From the NCBI GenBank assembly GCA_029204225.1, contig CM055097.1:66871459-66935458 (forward strand): DNA of 64,000 nt, read 5' to 3'. The notes under the pieces are model-generated. The model was given only the letters and a program-made list of their open reading frames with translations. It ran no database searches and was not told the DNA's origin. A program made the translations under genes and the position numbers. Positions 47,701 through 58,337 of the stretch are shown here, piece after piece (position 1 is the first letter of the stretch; each line of letters opens with the position of its first letter). This DNA comes from Diphasiastrum complanatum (lineage: Eukaryota > Streptophyta > Lycopodiopsida > Lycopodiales > Lycopodiaceae).

Positions 47701-48444
47701 CTACCTAAGGTTACCATGCATTTTGATCCATCTAAGTGAAAAATTTTCATCAATCTTGAGCTAGAAGTTGTCAAGGCTCATTTTCCTAGCTATCTTGTTC
47801 AATCTTGGATCAAAAGAGATCAAAAGGACATTGACTGGGTCTGACCTAGTACTGTACGGAATCAGGTGCTCAGACACATGTGAGGAACATCCAATTTCAG
47901 TTTGGAAGTTCTCTCTCATGTTTGATCCATTTATCTTGCTTGATAGCTTGTTTTAAAGCTATTTTTGTCTAGTTTCTATTGCAATCAGTTTCATTCCATT
48001 TGGTTGAGCCAATCAAAAGTTATAAGCTTTTGAAGAGGGTTAGGTAGGACACCTAGACCTGGGTGGACACATTTGGTTTGGTCAAGAGATTGCTTGGTTG
48101 ATCCAAAATCACAGTTGTATGCTTGCCAATCTCATCTATATGTGATCTAGGCACTGTTTTGAGATCTTAGCCATTTTGTTTCATGCAATATCATTGTATT
48201 TGAGTCAAATTTGGTTTCTTAGTGTATTTCACACGTGCTAAGAGTGTTGGATCCTAACTTTGCCTATACTCCATCATTTGATGTGAAATAGATCTTGTTT
48301 TAGAGAGATTTGTGTAGCTAGTGAGAATCAATTCACAAATTGTTGTAAGATCTTTCATAGGAGGAGATAGTACTCAATTATTGGATCCTATTGAAAGTGT
48401 GTAACAACATTTATTGTTCATCATCTGAGTTTTCTTCAATTCAA
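47701..48444 (+). other. leader of copia B
   Basis: Untranslated stretch related to 13127-13829 and, more distantly, to 5874-6310. Contains GTACTGTACGGAATCAGGTG and ACACATGTGAGG, words also found rearranged in the A and C LTR/leader regions. No gene. Confidence 0.7.
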
Positions 48445-51400
48445 ATGTCTTCAATGGGTTCATCCTTGTTGGAACCAAGTGAAAGATTGACCACTTCAAA
48501 TTATTCAATTTGGAAAATGAGGATGGAGTCCATCTTGATCCTTCAAGACGTGATGGACATAGTTCTTGGCCTTGAAGAAGAAGCACAAGTTCTTCAAGAG
48601 GTTCAAAAGTACAAAAAGAGAGCTAGGATGGCTCTCCACTACATTAAGATGAATGTCTCTAATGAGATATTGAGGGAGATAGGTACTTGTACAACAGCCA
48701 AAGAAGCTTGGGATTGTCTCAAGACTATCTATGAGGCTAAGAATACCTCTAGGCTTCTCACTCTTAGGAATCAAATATTTCAAAGTAGCCAAAAGAGTGA
48801 TGAGAGTGCATCTAGTTATGTTTTGAGAGTAAAAGATATTCATAGAGAGCTTGCTTGCATTGGTGATTTCATCAATCAAAATGAGCTAGTTCAAGTCATT
48901 CTCAATGTCTTGAGAAGTGAGTTTGATAACCTTGTCCAATCCTATGCCATTAAGGAGGAGCTACCAAGTTTGGAGGCTCTCCAAAGTGTGCTAATTTCAG
49001 AAGAATCAAGACAAGAGTACAAGCTCTTGAGGATGGACAAGCTTTCTCTCACTCATAATGATGGCAAAGATCTCTTTTCCAAGGATAAGCACAAAGAGAG
49101 GAGAAAGAACCAACATCAACAATCCTCAAGCAAGGACAAAGTCAAATCCAAAGACAAAGATGAAGAGGAAGATGATTTCTCTAATGCTTCATCATCCAAG
49201 CTCAAGAAGAAGAAGAAGATCAAGTGCTTTTATTGTGGCAAGAAAGGTCATTATGCCACCAATTGCTTCAAAAAGAAGAATCAACTCAAGCAAGCCAATA
49301 TTACCAATGAGAAGGAAGACACTATTGCAAGCGATGGAGAGGGATCTCTTATGGTCTCTAGTTTCTCATCTACTCCTTTCAAGAAGGACGGCCTATGGTA
49401 TATTGATAGTGGAGCCTCTTCACATATGTGTAGCTCCAAGGACTCTTTCTCTTCTATTGCACCTTATGATGGAGTGAAGAAATCAATATACACCGCAAAT
49501 GATTTTGAATGTCCTATTGAAGGCATAGGGAACATTCCCTTGAAGCTTGCATCCTCTAAAGTTCTTTCTCTCTCTAGAGTTCTTTATGTACCTAAGCTTA
49601 CCAAGAATCTTATTAGTGTTGGCCAATTGCTTGATAATGGCCTTGATATAAAATTCAATGTTGATACTTGCACTATAAAGAAGAATGATGAGATACTTGC
49701 ATTAGGATCTAGATTTGGTGGCATCTATAAACTAGATCCAAATGAGTATGTGAATGCTTGTAATGTTGCTCTTGTGAACAAGCTCTCTATGGAGGAATTA
49801 TGGCATAGGAGGTTGGGACATCCCAACTACAAATCCATGCTCTCTATGATCAAAGAATCCAAAGCTATTGGCTTGCCAAAGTCATTCTCCAAGAAGATCA
49901 AGCCTTGTGAGGCTTGTGCTATTGCTAAATCTCACAAAAAACCATTTACAAGATCTTCTATCAAAAGTGAGCATCCTTTGAAGTTAATCCACTCGGATGT
50001 GCATTTCTCATCAACTACAAGCAAGGGAGGAGCCACTTGTTTTGTTACTTTCATTGATGATTACACAAGATTCACTTGGATATATCTTCTTGCTTCAAAA
50101 TCTATGGTGTTTGATCATTTCCTTATTTTCAAAGCTTATGTAGAAAAGAAATTCTCATTCAAGACTAAAGCTCTTAGAAGTGATGGAGGTGGTGAATATA
50201 TCTCCAATAAATTTCAAGATTTTTTTGAGCATGAAGGCATTAAAAGAGAGTTTTCTTGTGCCTACTCTCCATCTCAAAATGGAGTGGCCGAGAGAAAGAA
50301 TAGATCTCTATGTGAATGTGCAAAATCTATGAGAATTGAGGCATCTTTGCCCAAAGATTTTTGGGGAGAAGCCATTAATTGTGCAAATTATCTTTGCAAT
50401 AGGCTCCCACATATAGCTCTTGGAGGAAAGTCACCATATGAAATCTTATTTTTTAAGAAGCCTAAGGTTGATCACCTTAGAGTTTTTGGATGCTTATGCT
50501 TTGTCCATATTCCCTTGGAAACAAGGAAGAAGGAAGATCCTAGTGCATGCAAAGGGATCATGGTTGGATACTCATCCACCAAGAAGGCCTATAGAGTCTT
50601 TATACTCTCTACTTCTCAAGTTACTGAAAGTAGAGATGTTGTCTTTCATGAAGATCAACACTCATCATTTGAAGAGGCCGAGATCAAGAAATCTATGGAT
50701 GCATCATCAATTATTGATTTTGAAGACAATCATGATGTGATGGGGTCGAGATTTGAAGAAGACTCTCCTCGGATTTTTTCACCAAGAAGATCCATGAGAG
50801 ATAGATCCAAGCCTAAGAGGCTCTCATATGTTGACAAAGGCAAACAAGTGGATCTTGATTCCACTAATTATGTTTTTTATGTCTCTCATGAAGAGCCAAA
50901 GAATGTACAAGAGGCACTCAATACCAAGGAGTGGTATGATGCCATGAAGCAAGAGTATGATGCATTGATCACCAACAATACTTGGGAGCTTGTGGATCCT
51001 CCTTCCAACAAGCATGTGATTGGTTGCAAGTGGGTATTTCGGATCAAGTTCAATCATGATGGCACCATCAACAAGCATAAAGCAAGATTATGTGCCAAAG
51101 GGTTTGCTCAAATCCATGGTCTTGATTATGAGGAGACCTTTGCACCCATTGCAAAGATGGTGACAATAAGAATTCTTATTTCTCTTGGTTGTTTTTTCAA
51201 GTGGAAGGTGTTCCAATTAGATGTATCCAATGCTTTTCTAAATGGTTATCTTGAGGAGGAGATCTATATGGAACAACCTCAAGGATTCATCAAGGATGAG
51301 TCCAAAGTGTGCTTGCTCTTCAAAAGTCTTTATGGACTCAAGCAAGCACAAAGATCATGGTATTCAAGACTTAACTCTTTCCTTATCTCACTAGGATTTA

Positions 51401-52095
51401 CTCTTAGTGACTATGATCCTTCCATGTATCTAAAGTTTGTTGATAGCAATATTGTCATTCTTCTAATTTATGTTGATGACATTATTCTTTGTGGAAGTTG
51501 TATCAAGCTAGTTGATGAAACCAAGCTAGCACTTGGATGTGAGTTTAAAATGCAAGATCTAGGAGAGATACATTACATCCCATGCCTAGAAATTGATTTT
51601 TATGAAAATCATGTCTTTATATGCCAATCTAGATATGCTCACTCTATGTTGAAAAAATTCCATATGGAAAATTCTAAGAGCATAGATACTCCAATGGAGC
51701 AAATTGTAAAAGATCCTAATAAAGGTGATGAAAGATCCTTTGAGGACATCACACTTTTTAGGAGTCTTGTAGGCTCCTTGATTTGGCTTACCATTACTAG
51801 GCCCGATCTTAGTTTTTGTGTGCACAAATTGAGTCAATTTATGCAAGAACCTAAGATCCATCATTGGAAGATGGCCAAGAGGATTTTAAGATATGTATCT
51901 TCATCTTGTGATTATGGTCTACTCTATAAAAGTGAAGATCTATCCATTATTGGCTACTTGGATTCGGACTTTGCAAGTGACAAAATGGATCGAAAGTCTA
52001 TTAGTGCATACACTATCTTTCTTGGAGGCAATCTAATATCTTGGCTTTCCAAAAAGCAAGATACTATATCTCTCTCTTCATGTGAGGCCGAGTAA
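48445..52095 (+). CDS. copia B gag-pol polyprotein, ended by a premature stop in RNase H
   Basis: From ATG 48445 ([15 protein letters not shown]), matched to the gag starts at 13830 and 29253; an earlier in-frame TTG at 48391 has no support as a start. Domains: UBN2-type gag; CCHC CFYCGKKGHYATNC; protease WYIDSGASSHM; GAG-pre-integrase LWHRRLGHPNYKSM; integrase IHSDVHFSS, LRSDGGGEYISNKF and NGVAERKNRSL (DDE complete); RT QLDVSNAFLNGYLEEEIYM and IYVDDIILCG; RNase H LDSDFASDKMDRKS. At 52093-52095 the Tyr codon of the EAEY motif is TAA. The truncated product lacks the last 112 residues. Confidence 0.94.
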   Translation: MSSMGSSLLEPSERLTTSNYSIWKMRMESILILQDVMDIVLGLEEEAQVLQEVQKYKKRARMALHYIKMNVSNEILREIGTCTTAKEAWDCLKTIYEAKNTSRLLTLRNQIFQSSQKSDESASSYVLRVKDIHRELACIGDFINQNELVQVILNVLRSEFDNLVQSYAIKEELPSLEALQSVLISEESRQEYKLLRMDKLSLTHNDGKDLFSKDKHKERRKNQHQQSSSKDKVKSKDKDEEEDDFSNASSSKLKKKKKIKCFYCGKKGHYATNCFKKKNQLKQANITNEKEDTIASDGEGSLMVSSFSSTPFKKDGLWYIDSGASSHMCSSKDSFSSIAPYDGVKKSIYTANDFECPIEGIGNIPLKLASSKVLSLSRVLYVPKLTKNLISVGQLLDNGLDIKFNVDTCTIKKNDEILALGSRFGGIYKLDPNEYVNACNVALVNKLSMEELWHRRLGHPNYKSMLSMIKESKAIGLPKSFSKKIKPCEACAIAKSHKKPFTRSSIKSEHPLKLIHSDVHFSSTTSKGGATCFVTFIDDYTRFTWIYLLASKSMVFDHFLIFKAYVEKKFSFKTKALRSDGGGEYISNKFQDFFEHEGIKREFSCAYSPSQNGVAERKNRSLCECAKSMRIEASLPKDFWGEAINCANYLCNRLPHIALGGKSPYEILFFKKPKVDHLRVFGCLCFVHIPLETRKKEDPSACKGIMVGYSSTKKAYRVFILSTSQVTESRDVVFHEDQHSSFEEAEIKKSMDASSIIDFEDNHDVMGSRFEEDSPRIFSPRRSMRDRSKPKRLSYVDKGKQVDLDSTNYVFYVSHEEPKNVQEALNTKEWYDAMKQEYDALITNNTWELVDPPSNKHVIGCKWVFRIKFNHDGTINKHKARLCAKGFAQIHGLDYEETFAPIAKMVTIRILISLGCFFKWKVFQLDVSNAFLNGYLEEEIYMEQPQGFIKDESKVCLLFKSLYGLKQAQRSWYSRLNSFLISLGFTLSDYDPSMYLKFVDSNIVILLIYVDDIILCGSCIKLVDETKLALGCEFKMQDLGEIHYIPCLEIDFYENHVFICQSRYAHSMLKKFHMENSKSIDTPMEQIVKDPNKGDERSFEDITLFRSLVGSLIWLTITRPDLSFCVHKLSQFMQEPKIHHWKMAKRILRYVSSSCDYGLLYKSEDLSIIGYLDSDFASDKMDRKSISAYTIFLGGNLISWLSKKQDTISLSSCEAE

Positions 52096-52434
52096 AAAGC
52101 ACTCACTACAACTACCAAAGAAGTGCTTTGGATCAAGAGGTTATTAATGGAACTAAAGTGCATCAAGGAGGATGATCTACCAATGATCAAGTGTGATAAC
52201 ATCTCGGCCCAAGCTCTTGCCAATAATCCCATATTTCATGCAAGAAGCAAGCACATAGAAGTGGCACACCATTTTGTGAGAGAAAAGCTTATTGGAGGAG
52301 AAATCTATTTGGAGCATGTCAACTCGTCCTCTTGTATTGCCGATCTACTCACCAAGCCTTTGAGCAAAAGTGCTTTCATCAAGCATAGATCTAATCTTGG
52401 AGTTATATCAAGATCAATGCTCAAATATTCATAG
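52096..52434 (+). pseudogene. RNase H C-terminus of copia B beyond the stop
   Basis: Same frame, no further stop: KALTTTTKEVLWIKRLLMEL, CDNISAQALANNPIFHARSK (third Asp), VAHHFVREKL, ADLLTKPLSKSAFIKHRSN, ending at its natural stop. The damage to B is therefore a single codon. Confidence 0.92.
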
Positions 52435-52444
52435 ATAATTTTTT

Positions 52445-52452
52445 AGGAGGAG
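52445..52452 (+). other. polypurine tract of copia B
   Basis: AGGAGGAG after a T-run, abutting the 3' LTR. Confidence 0.88.
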
Positions 52453-53189
52453 TGTGAAGAATTGAAAAAGATTATCTATGTTAGATATAGGGGTCTTATG
52501 TTTTTTACATCAAGCATCTAGGTGTAGGATGTTGATAGGAATAAATTTGGCATAGATGGCAAATTGTGCATTTCCACTTGTAATGCCACTATTGAGCCAA
52601 AATAGAGTAAGAGGCTAAACACTTGCTAGTTAGAGTGTAGACAAGTGTAAAGTTTTTGTTTGATGAATTCCAAGAGGTCCAATAGGATATAGAGGTGGAA
52701 CCTTGTGAGGTCCAATAGGAAATTGAGGTGTGCTTGAATATAGTCTAATAGAATTAAGAGGTGCATAGATCAATGATCCAATAGGATCAAGAGCTGACAA
52801 AATGTGGTCCAATCATAGTTAAGCATAGTGGTAGCTCGTGGACCTACTAGTATCATTGTACTCCTCATTTTGAAATCAATTGATTTGGTGATTTCATGGA
52901 TTTTGTGAGTTATTGGATTTCTAGCTTTCTCTCTCTACCCGAGAGCTCTTGATGTATTTTCTCTCTCTACCTGAGGAGAGCAGCTTGTTTTTACTTAGAT
53001 TATTTTTTGAATACTTCCCACACGTGTGAGTGAGAGTTGGAAGTGATTGAATGCATGTAGTAGTGTGTTTTTGCCATAGGATTCAAGATTGATCTTGAAT
53101 CTCAATCTAGTCTTGATCTTGGTGCATCTACACACCTTAGGAGATCACAAGTACATGTAGTGGACAGTCCACACGTGTGAAAATCAACA
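52453..53189 (+). repeat. 3' LTR of copia B
   Basis: 737 bp, same length as the 5' LTR. Differences noticed include TTGTGC for TTATGC, CTAGTTAG for CTAATTAG, and CACGTG for CACATG in one G-box-like word. Confidence 0.95.
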
Positions 53190-53194
53190 ACTCT
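53190..53194. repeat. target-site duplication of element B, right
   Basis: ACTCT, identical to 46947-46951; C's gag resumes directly after it. Confidence 0.93.
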
Positions 53195-53441
53195 TACATG
53201 ATGATACTTCCCTTAAAAGATTATTGCTTACATTCATCTTAATATAGTGAAGTGCAAGCCTAGACCTCTTCTTGTATCTCACTAATTCCTGTGCACCTAG
53301 AGGTTCATCTTCATCATCTATTAGAAACTCATAAAGATCCTGGAGCACCATTAGTGACTCCATTCTCACTTTCCAAATAGCATAATTGGTAGAATTTAAC
53401 CTCTCACAAGCTTCTAGAAGGTAGGCTCCCACTAATCCCAT
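53195..53441 (-). pseudogene. copia C gag, N-terminal part
   Basis: ATG at 53441 reads MGLVGAYLLEACERLNSTNY, then AIWKVRMESLMVLQDLYEFL and [20 protein letters not shown], where element B cuts it. Together with 46618-46946 it makes a recognisable UBN2-type gag. The frame as it stands runs a few codons into B's LTR and stops. Confidence 0.88.
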
Positions 53442-54061
53442 CTTACTAGCAAGATTCTACACACAAGATATAGATTTGTTTGGACCTGAAACTCACAAAG
53501 GTTTATAAATTGTAGTGTTTCACTCAAATGTTGACTTCTAATCCAACAGATGGAATTGTAATCACAGTTCTATCACTCCCTCACAAAGCTGGAATGAAGA
53601 TAAGATGAGATGAAAACTACTCTCAAGCAAATCTTGCCAATCTTGGCTATTTTTGGACAGAAACTGACTCTATCTCTCTCATTCACTTTGATGTACTTTC
53701 AAGACCTGGTTTCCACTTTAAGAAGGTCTAAAATCAGCCTACATTAATTAGTTTTCATGAAACAAATTCAAAACTAATCAATGGCAAGTGATCTTGGTAG
53801 CTTATCCTAGGATTTGCACCAAAAATTACATCAAACTGACACCAGATGAATTTGCTATGATCCAATGAATATGGGTTATTAAATGTTGGTTCAGAGATGC
53901 CCACACGTGTGAACAGTACGGATTTTGATACTGAAAAAGTTTGGGATCAAATCCCCTCACCAAAATCTAGATACCAGCTCACCCTTCCAGTACTAGCTTG
54001 TTGCACCAAAACTTGCTAAAACTGGATTAGATTCAGACACAGATCAATGGCCTTGTACTTG
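53442..54061 (-). other. leader of copia C
   Basis: 620 untranslated bases between primer site and gag start. Contains CCACACGTGTGAACAGTACGG near 53900, an order of words also seen in the LTR of A. No gene. Confidence 0.65.
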
Positions 54062-54073
54062 GCTCTGATACCA
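54062..54073 (-). promoter_or_regulatory. primer-binding site of copia C
   Basis: TGGTATCAGAGC on the minus strand next to TGTGAAAAGTACAG, the inner end of the LTR. Confidence 0.88.
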
Positions 54074-54730
54074 TGTGAAAAGTACAGTACTAAGGACCAT
54101 AAATGGATCTTTGAATGATCCACAAGGTGATTGTATGCTTGTTAAACAATTTATCAGAAACTAGTCATCAGAAAACAAGATCTAGTTTAGCAGCTTGATA
54201 GGAAACAAGTAGAGACAATCAAAGGATTGATCAATTAGTATAATCCAACTCCACATGTGTGGAAATAAGGCTGTAGTACGGCCTTTAGACAGTGTTTACA
54301 AAGTGCCAAATCTGGGTTTCATTGGAAATCAAGAGTAATCACCATACAATGAGAGGAAACTCGAGTTTCTCCTTGAGGCTCCAAAAAGTTTCTATCTTCT
54401 CACTATGGAGAATGGGAATACATAGTAAAACACACTTCCTTTGCTAAGTTAGGTGAAAATCCAGCATGTAATAAGGAAGTAGACTCTACTTTCTTGCCCT
54501 AATGTGAAAACCCTAGCCTAGATCCAAGAGTCATGCTTGGTAGGTGCATGGTAGGTACAAATCTCATCATAAATCATGGTCTAGATCCTACAAAGTAGGA
54601 ATCACTACCAAATGGACACAACCACTCCTCTTGACTCGTGGTAACCTACTTTAGGTGTGTATGTACAAGTGGCACTTTGGCCATTCAAGTAACCAACAAA
54701 CAATATTGACAAAATGTACAATATTCTACA
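54074..54730 (-). repeat. 5' LTR of copia C (outer end approximate)
   Basis: The inner end TGTGAAAAGTACAG resembles the A LTR end TGTAAAAATTACAG, and CACATGTGTGG plus GTAGTACGGCC words recur as in A. CTACA at 54730 is taken as the outer end because it gives TG..CA, but the 3' LTR of C is missing, so this cannot be checked by comparison. Confidence 0.55.
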
Positions 54731-54939
54731 TGGCTGGATTTGCCAATGTAGGCAATTTTTCAAACCTCCAAAGCATTTAAAAAATACGAAAATGAATTTT
54801 GTCCGGCCTCACTGTTGCACACAAATAGTGATTTCTCTCATCCTTACTTTGTAAAAAAAAAGTTTGATCTTAATTCTTCAATTTTTTTGATACTCAGGTT
54901 TTGCAAACAACAAGATGAGCAGCAAATAATATTCCGTAC

Positions 54940-55480
54940 CTTTCGAATCTCATATTTTCTAATCAACTGTTTTTGACGATTCATTAAATCAAGTGAGGAT
55001 CTCAAGTCTCTCTTGTATTTTTCTTTTTGTTTGGAGTCTGATCTATAAATTGAACTTGTGATACTAGTAGGTGCTTGAACTGATTGAGAAGGTGTTGGAA
55101 TTTCATAACCAGGAATTTTGGCTCCAACCCTAAGATGTTTAGGACCCTCAGAAGGCTCTAAATTTTCAACGAATATAGCCCTTTTAGATTTAACACGACG
55201 AACATCACTTTGAGGAGGTCTCCTGCAAACATGAGAAAAGCTTGAACGTCACGGATCAACAGACTTACGTGGAATTGTTGATTTACTAGAATCAGTCACT
55301 GAGTGAATTGAAGTTTTTGACTCATCACTCAATGATTCAACTTGTTCAAAAAACAATGTTCTAGTTTTGTCGAGTCTGTATTCGAAGAGGAGGACGAGGT
55401 CGAAAGATTTGATACAAGCTGAGTTACAGGCGTCATTTCTTGAAAAGTACTTGTTTGAGAAATTTCAGATGATGAACGGG
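54940..55480 (-). pseudogene. unrecognised exon-like region, minus strand
   Basis: A 94-codon open block at 54940-55222 (RPPQSDVRRVKSKRAIFVEN, then EPSEGPKHLRVGAKIPGYE and a basic tail RSSLDLMNRQKQLIRKYEIR) is bounded by a good acceptor (TTTGCAG) and a good donor (AAG|GTACGG). Upstream is a GTAAGT donor at 55268, which would give a 46-base intron, unusually short. The upstream serine/threonine-rich text (SSSEISQTSTFQEMTPVTQL) is in another frame, and the pieces do not join cleanly. No family recognised. It may be a decayed host or captured gene. Confidence 0.3.
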
Positions 55481-55524
55481 CTTTTAGTCATTATATTTTA
55501 AACTTCATTTTTGTTTCTGTCCAG

Positions 55525-57218
55525 AGCATGAAGCAATGCTTAAAAATGGTTTTAGCTGTTATTGTTGAGGGAAAAGATCCAGTCTATTCATTACAGAGTT
55601 CAAAAGATGTATCTATTGGACCTCGCAAGCCCGCTTCTACCACTGCTCAAGTCACAAAGCCGGCCTCTGAAAATGTTGAGGATGAAACCGTAGTCATCCC
55701 TCATCAAAAACAAAAATCTCATAATATTTCTGAGACTTCGCCCACTAGACCTAAGTCACGCCCAAAGACCATGGCTATGCCATAAGTCCATCCCTTTTGT
55801 TGAAAGCAAAAAAGCCACCACTGAACCATCTTTGTCGCTACCTGGTACATCCATCCGTCCATTACAAGACAGCTGCGAACTTGCCAAATTAAGAGAAGAT
55901 TTCCATAAAACAAAAAATAAAAAATAAAAAACTATAATTTTAGACATAAATCAGTGTGATAGGCCACCTGTAGACCCAATAACAGGAAACAGGCTAATGG
56001 AAGTTAGAGAGCCTAATGAAACACATGTACATAATTTAAAACTGAAATTTAAAGATCATACACAGGCCAGAGTTACTCCCTTGGTTGTTTTGGTTAATCC
56101 CAACGAATACAACGATGTTGCAAATTTTGATTAAAGCACTATGTGCTCAAGAGACAGGCTTGTCTCTTGATTCAAAAAATCCTACGCAGAGTCTTACTAA
56201 ATACGATAATTTTTTTCAGCTTGCTTTTCGTAGTGGCCGGGTAATTTGTTTGGCTATGCTCGTCATGGAATGCTCTGGTCATAATATATGTTATAATCTT
56301 TTTAAATTGTTTTTATCAAACTAAAATTTTGAACTCAATTTAATATTGGTTAAATTCTTTATCAATTAAATATATTTTTTTTATTTCAGGTGTGGGCCCT
56401 TGTTGATAAAATTTTTGATAAGTGCAAAACTTTTCAAACAAAAGGCCAACCTGCTCAGGTGCCTCAAAGTCCAAAAAAAAAGTTGTGAGCACTCAAACTC
56501 TGAAGCCAATCCCTACTGAAATGGAAATATCAGAAGAATATGCAAAAGAGTAGCTCTTTGTTCTGTCAAGAGTTGTTGATAGTCAACTTTTCTTAGCAGA
56601 AATAGGAAAAAAATTTCAGAGGTAATAATCATAATTTAAATATTCTTTTTCATGTTACCTTTTTTAATAAAATGATTTTCATAATTTGGTTGGATTTTTA
56701 ACAATTATATTTTTTAAATGCAAGTACAAATTATTTATGAAAGTTCAAGAAGCCCTTGTGATAGGGTTAAATTGTCAAGATTGCGATGAGTGCTAGAGGC
56801 TTTATCCTCTGAACAGCCGAAATGAATCCCTGAGTCCATTTTTTATTTTGTTTAGAGACATGGTATTTATTTCACCCATGCTTAACATAGGTGCGTATTA
56901 ATTGTTTCTTTTCTATATTCTATGTCTCCTATGCTAATCATAGTTTTTTCTTTATTTAATTTTTTTTTTTGTAAAGTTAAGTCTCCTATTCTATTTTATA
57001 TTTTTTGTCTCCCATGCTAAGCATAGCTTTTTCCTTTTCAGTCTCCCAAAGACAAAAAAAAAAAGAAAACAAAGTCCAAATTTGCTAATGTCTTAGTTCA
57101 AGATTACAATGTAATAATTGTAGTCAAGGAAATTGTAGAAGAGGTGTCACTTGATAGTACAGTGGCTACTCAAGAAAAAACAAAAGAAAAAGATGTAAAT
57201 GACATCGATGATTTTTGA
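55525..57218 (+). pseudogene. unrecognised multi-exon-like region, plus strand
   Basis: Three pyrimidine-rich acceptors are each followed by an open block: TTTCTGTCCAG| at 55525 (MKQCLKMVLAVIVEGKDPVY, later PRKPASTTAQVTKPASENVE; stop 55785), TTTATTTCAG| at 56390 (VWALVDKIFDKCKTFQTKGQ; stop 56488) and TTCCTTTTCAG| at 57042 (SPKDKKKKKTKSKFANVLVQ, ending EKTKEKDVNDIDDF at 57218). Between them, frames around 55940-56110 read PITGNRLMEVREPNETHVHN and LVVLVNPNEYNDVANFD. The lysine-rich and acidic tail looks like a real C-terminus. Frameshifts show decay or missed introns. No domain recognised. Confidence 0.3.
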
Positions 57219-57955
57219 AAATAAAAAATTATCTTTTGTTTTAAAGAATAATTGTGTTTATATTTTTTGATGTATTGTGTTTTGAATTCTTTTTTATTGA
57301 TTTAACATTTTTAAATTTATTTTTTAACGATTTAAAATTTAAAACTTGAAATATTTTAAAAATTTTAACATCGATAATTATTACCAAAAATTAATTTTGT
57401 AATGATTTGTCAAGTTTACAATATTTTAATTTTAGATGTGTTTTTATAGTATTTTTTGTAAAAAACATATTGTTAAAAATTATAAAAAAAAAATTATATT
57501 TTTTTCATGGTGATTTAAATATTATCACAAATAATTTAATCTCGATCATTGTAAGGTAGTTTTATTTGTATTTATTTAATGTCTAATAACATAATTTTAA
57601 AAATATTTTTTTCAATACAAGAATTGTAATTCATAAAACTTTTAAAATTTCAAAAAAAAAAAACTATAACTTTTGTTTTTAGTAGGCAAAAAATAACTTT
57701 TAGGTATTTTAGTGGTTGTGTATCTAATGATTTTATTTTAAATAGTATTATTATTTAATATAGGCTAACTTTAAGTTATTTATAGAAATCTATTGACCAA
57801 ACTTTTGTAGCTTAAATTATTTTCTTGCAAAATACAACATTTTTTTACCATTACAATATATTTATTTGAAGCATTTTAAATTTGGATACTTTTTAAAAAA
57901 AATTAATAAATTAAAAAAAAATGGGTCTTCAAGTCATTTCTTTTTTTTTTGGTTA
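57219..57955. other. very AT-rich stretch, nothing recognised
   Basis: Long A and T runs, no frame of note, no element ends. It directly adjoins the truncated end of copia F. Confidence 0.6.
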
Positions 57956-58337
57956 TCATGTTTTTAGTAAATAGATCCAACAAAATCTACTAAAATCATC
58001 AATGAAAGTTACATACATCTTAGCTCCACTATTGCTAATTGTAACAGTTCCACGAATATCCGAATTTACAACTTGAAAAGGCTTTGTAGATCGAGATGTA
58101 GATCTAGCATAAGGTAGTCTATGTGACTTTGACAAAGCACAAGACTCACAAACATGATTGATGCTACTTAAGAATCTTGGAAGACCAATCACAACTTGCT
58201 TCTTAGCCATTACCTCCAATGACTTGAATTTGAGGTGTCCCATCCTTTTATGCCAAACCTCTTGAATAGGTATTTGCTCACTTCCCAAATCTAACTTGGT
58301 TAGCAATAACACGAGCATCTAGTTTAAACAATTTCCC
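57956..58337 (-). pseudogene. copia F GAG-pre-integrase and integrase start
   Basis: Reads VWHKRMGHLKFKSLEVMAKK, CESCALSKSHRLPY, VNSDIRGTVTISNSGAKMYV (first catalytic Asp in SD) and FIDDFSRFCWIYLLKT, then a stop and AT-rich DNA. The second Asp, the Glu, RT and RNase H are missing, so F is truncated on its 3' side. Confidence 0.88.

Larger units (their letters stand above)
46952..53189 (+). mobile_element. full-length copia retrotransposon B nested in copia C
   Basis: 6238 bp with two 737-bp LTRs, primer site, polypurine tract and a perfect 5-bp target duplication, inserted in opposite orientation into the gag of C. By eye the LTRs differ at about nine sites, mostly transitions, so B is older than A. 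The coding frame is intact except for one stop. Confidence 0.96.

Noticed and set aside
48391-48444. Upstream extension of the copia B frame from a TTG at 48391
   Set aside because: Plant polyproteins start at ATG, and the ATG at 48445 aligns with the gag starts of three related copies.
50824-51864. Minus-strand frames opposite copia B RT
   Set aside because: Antisense shadows of the reverse transcriptase frame.
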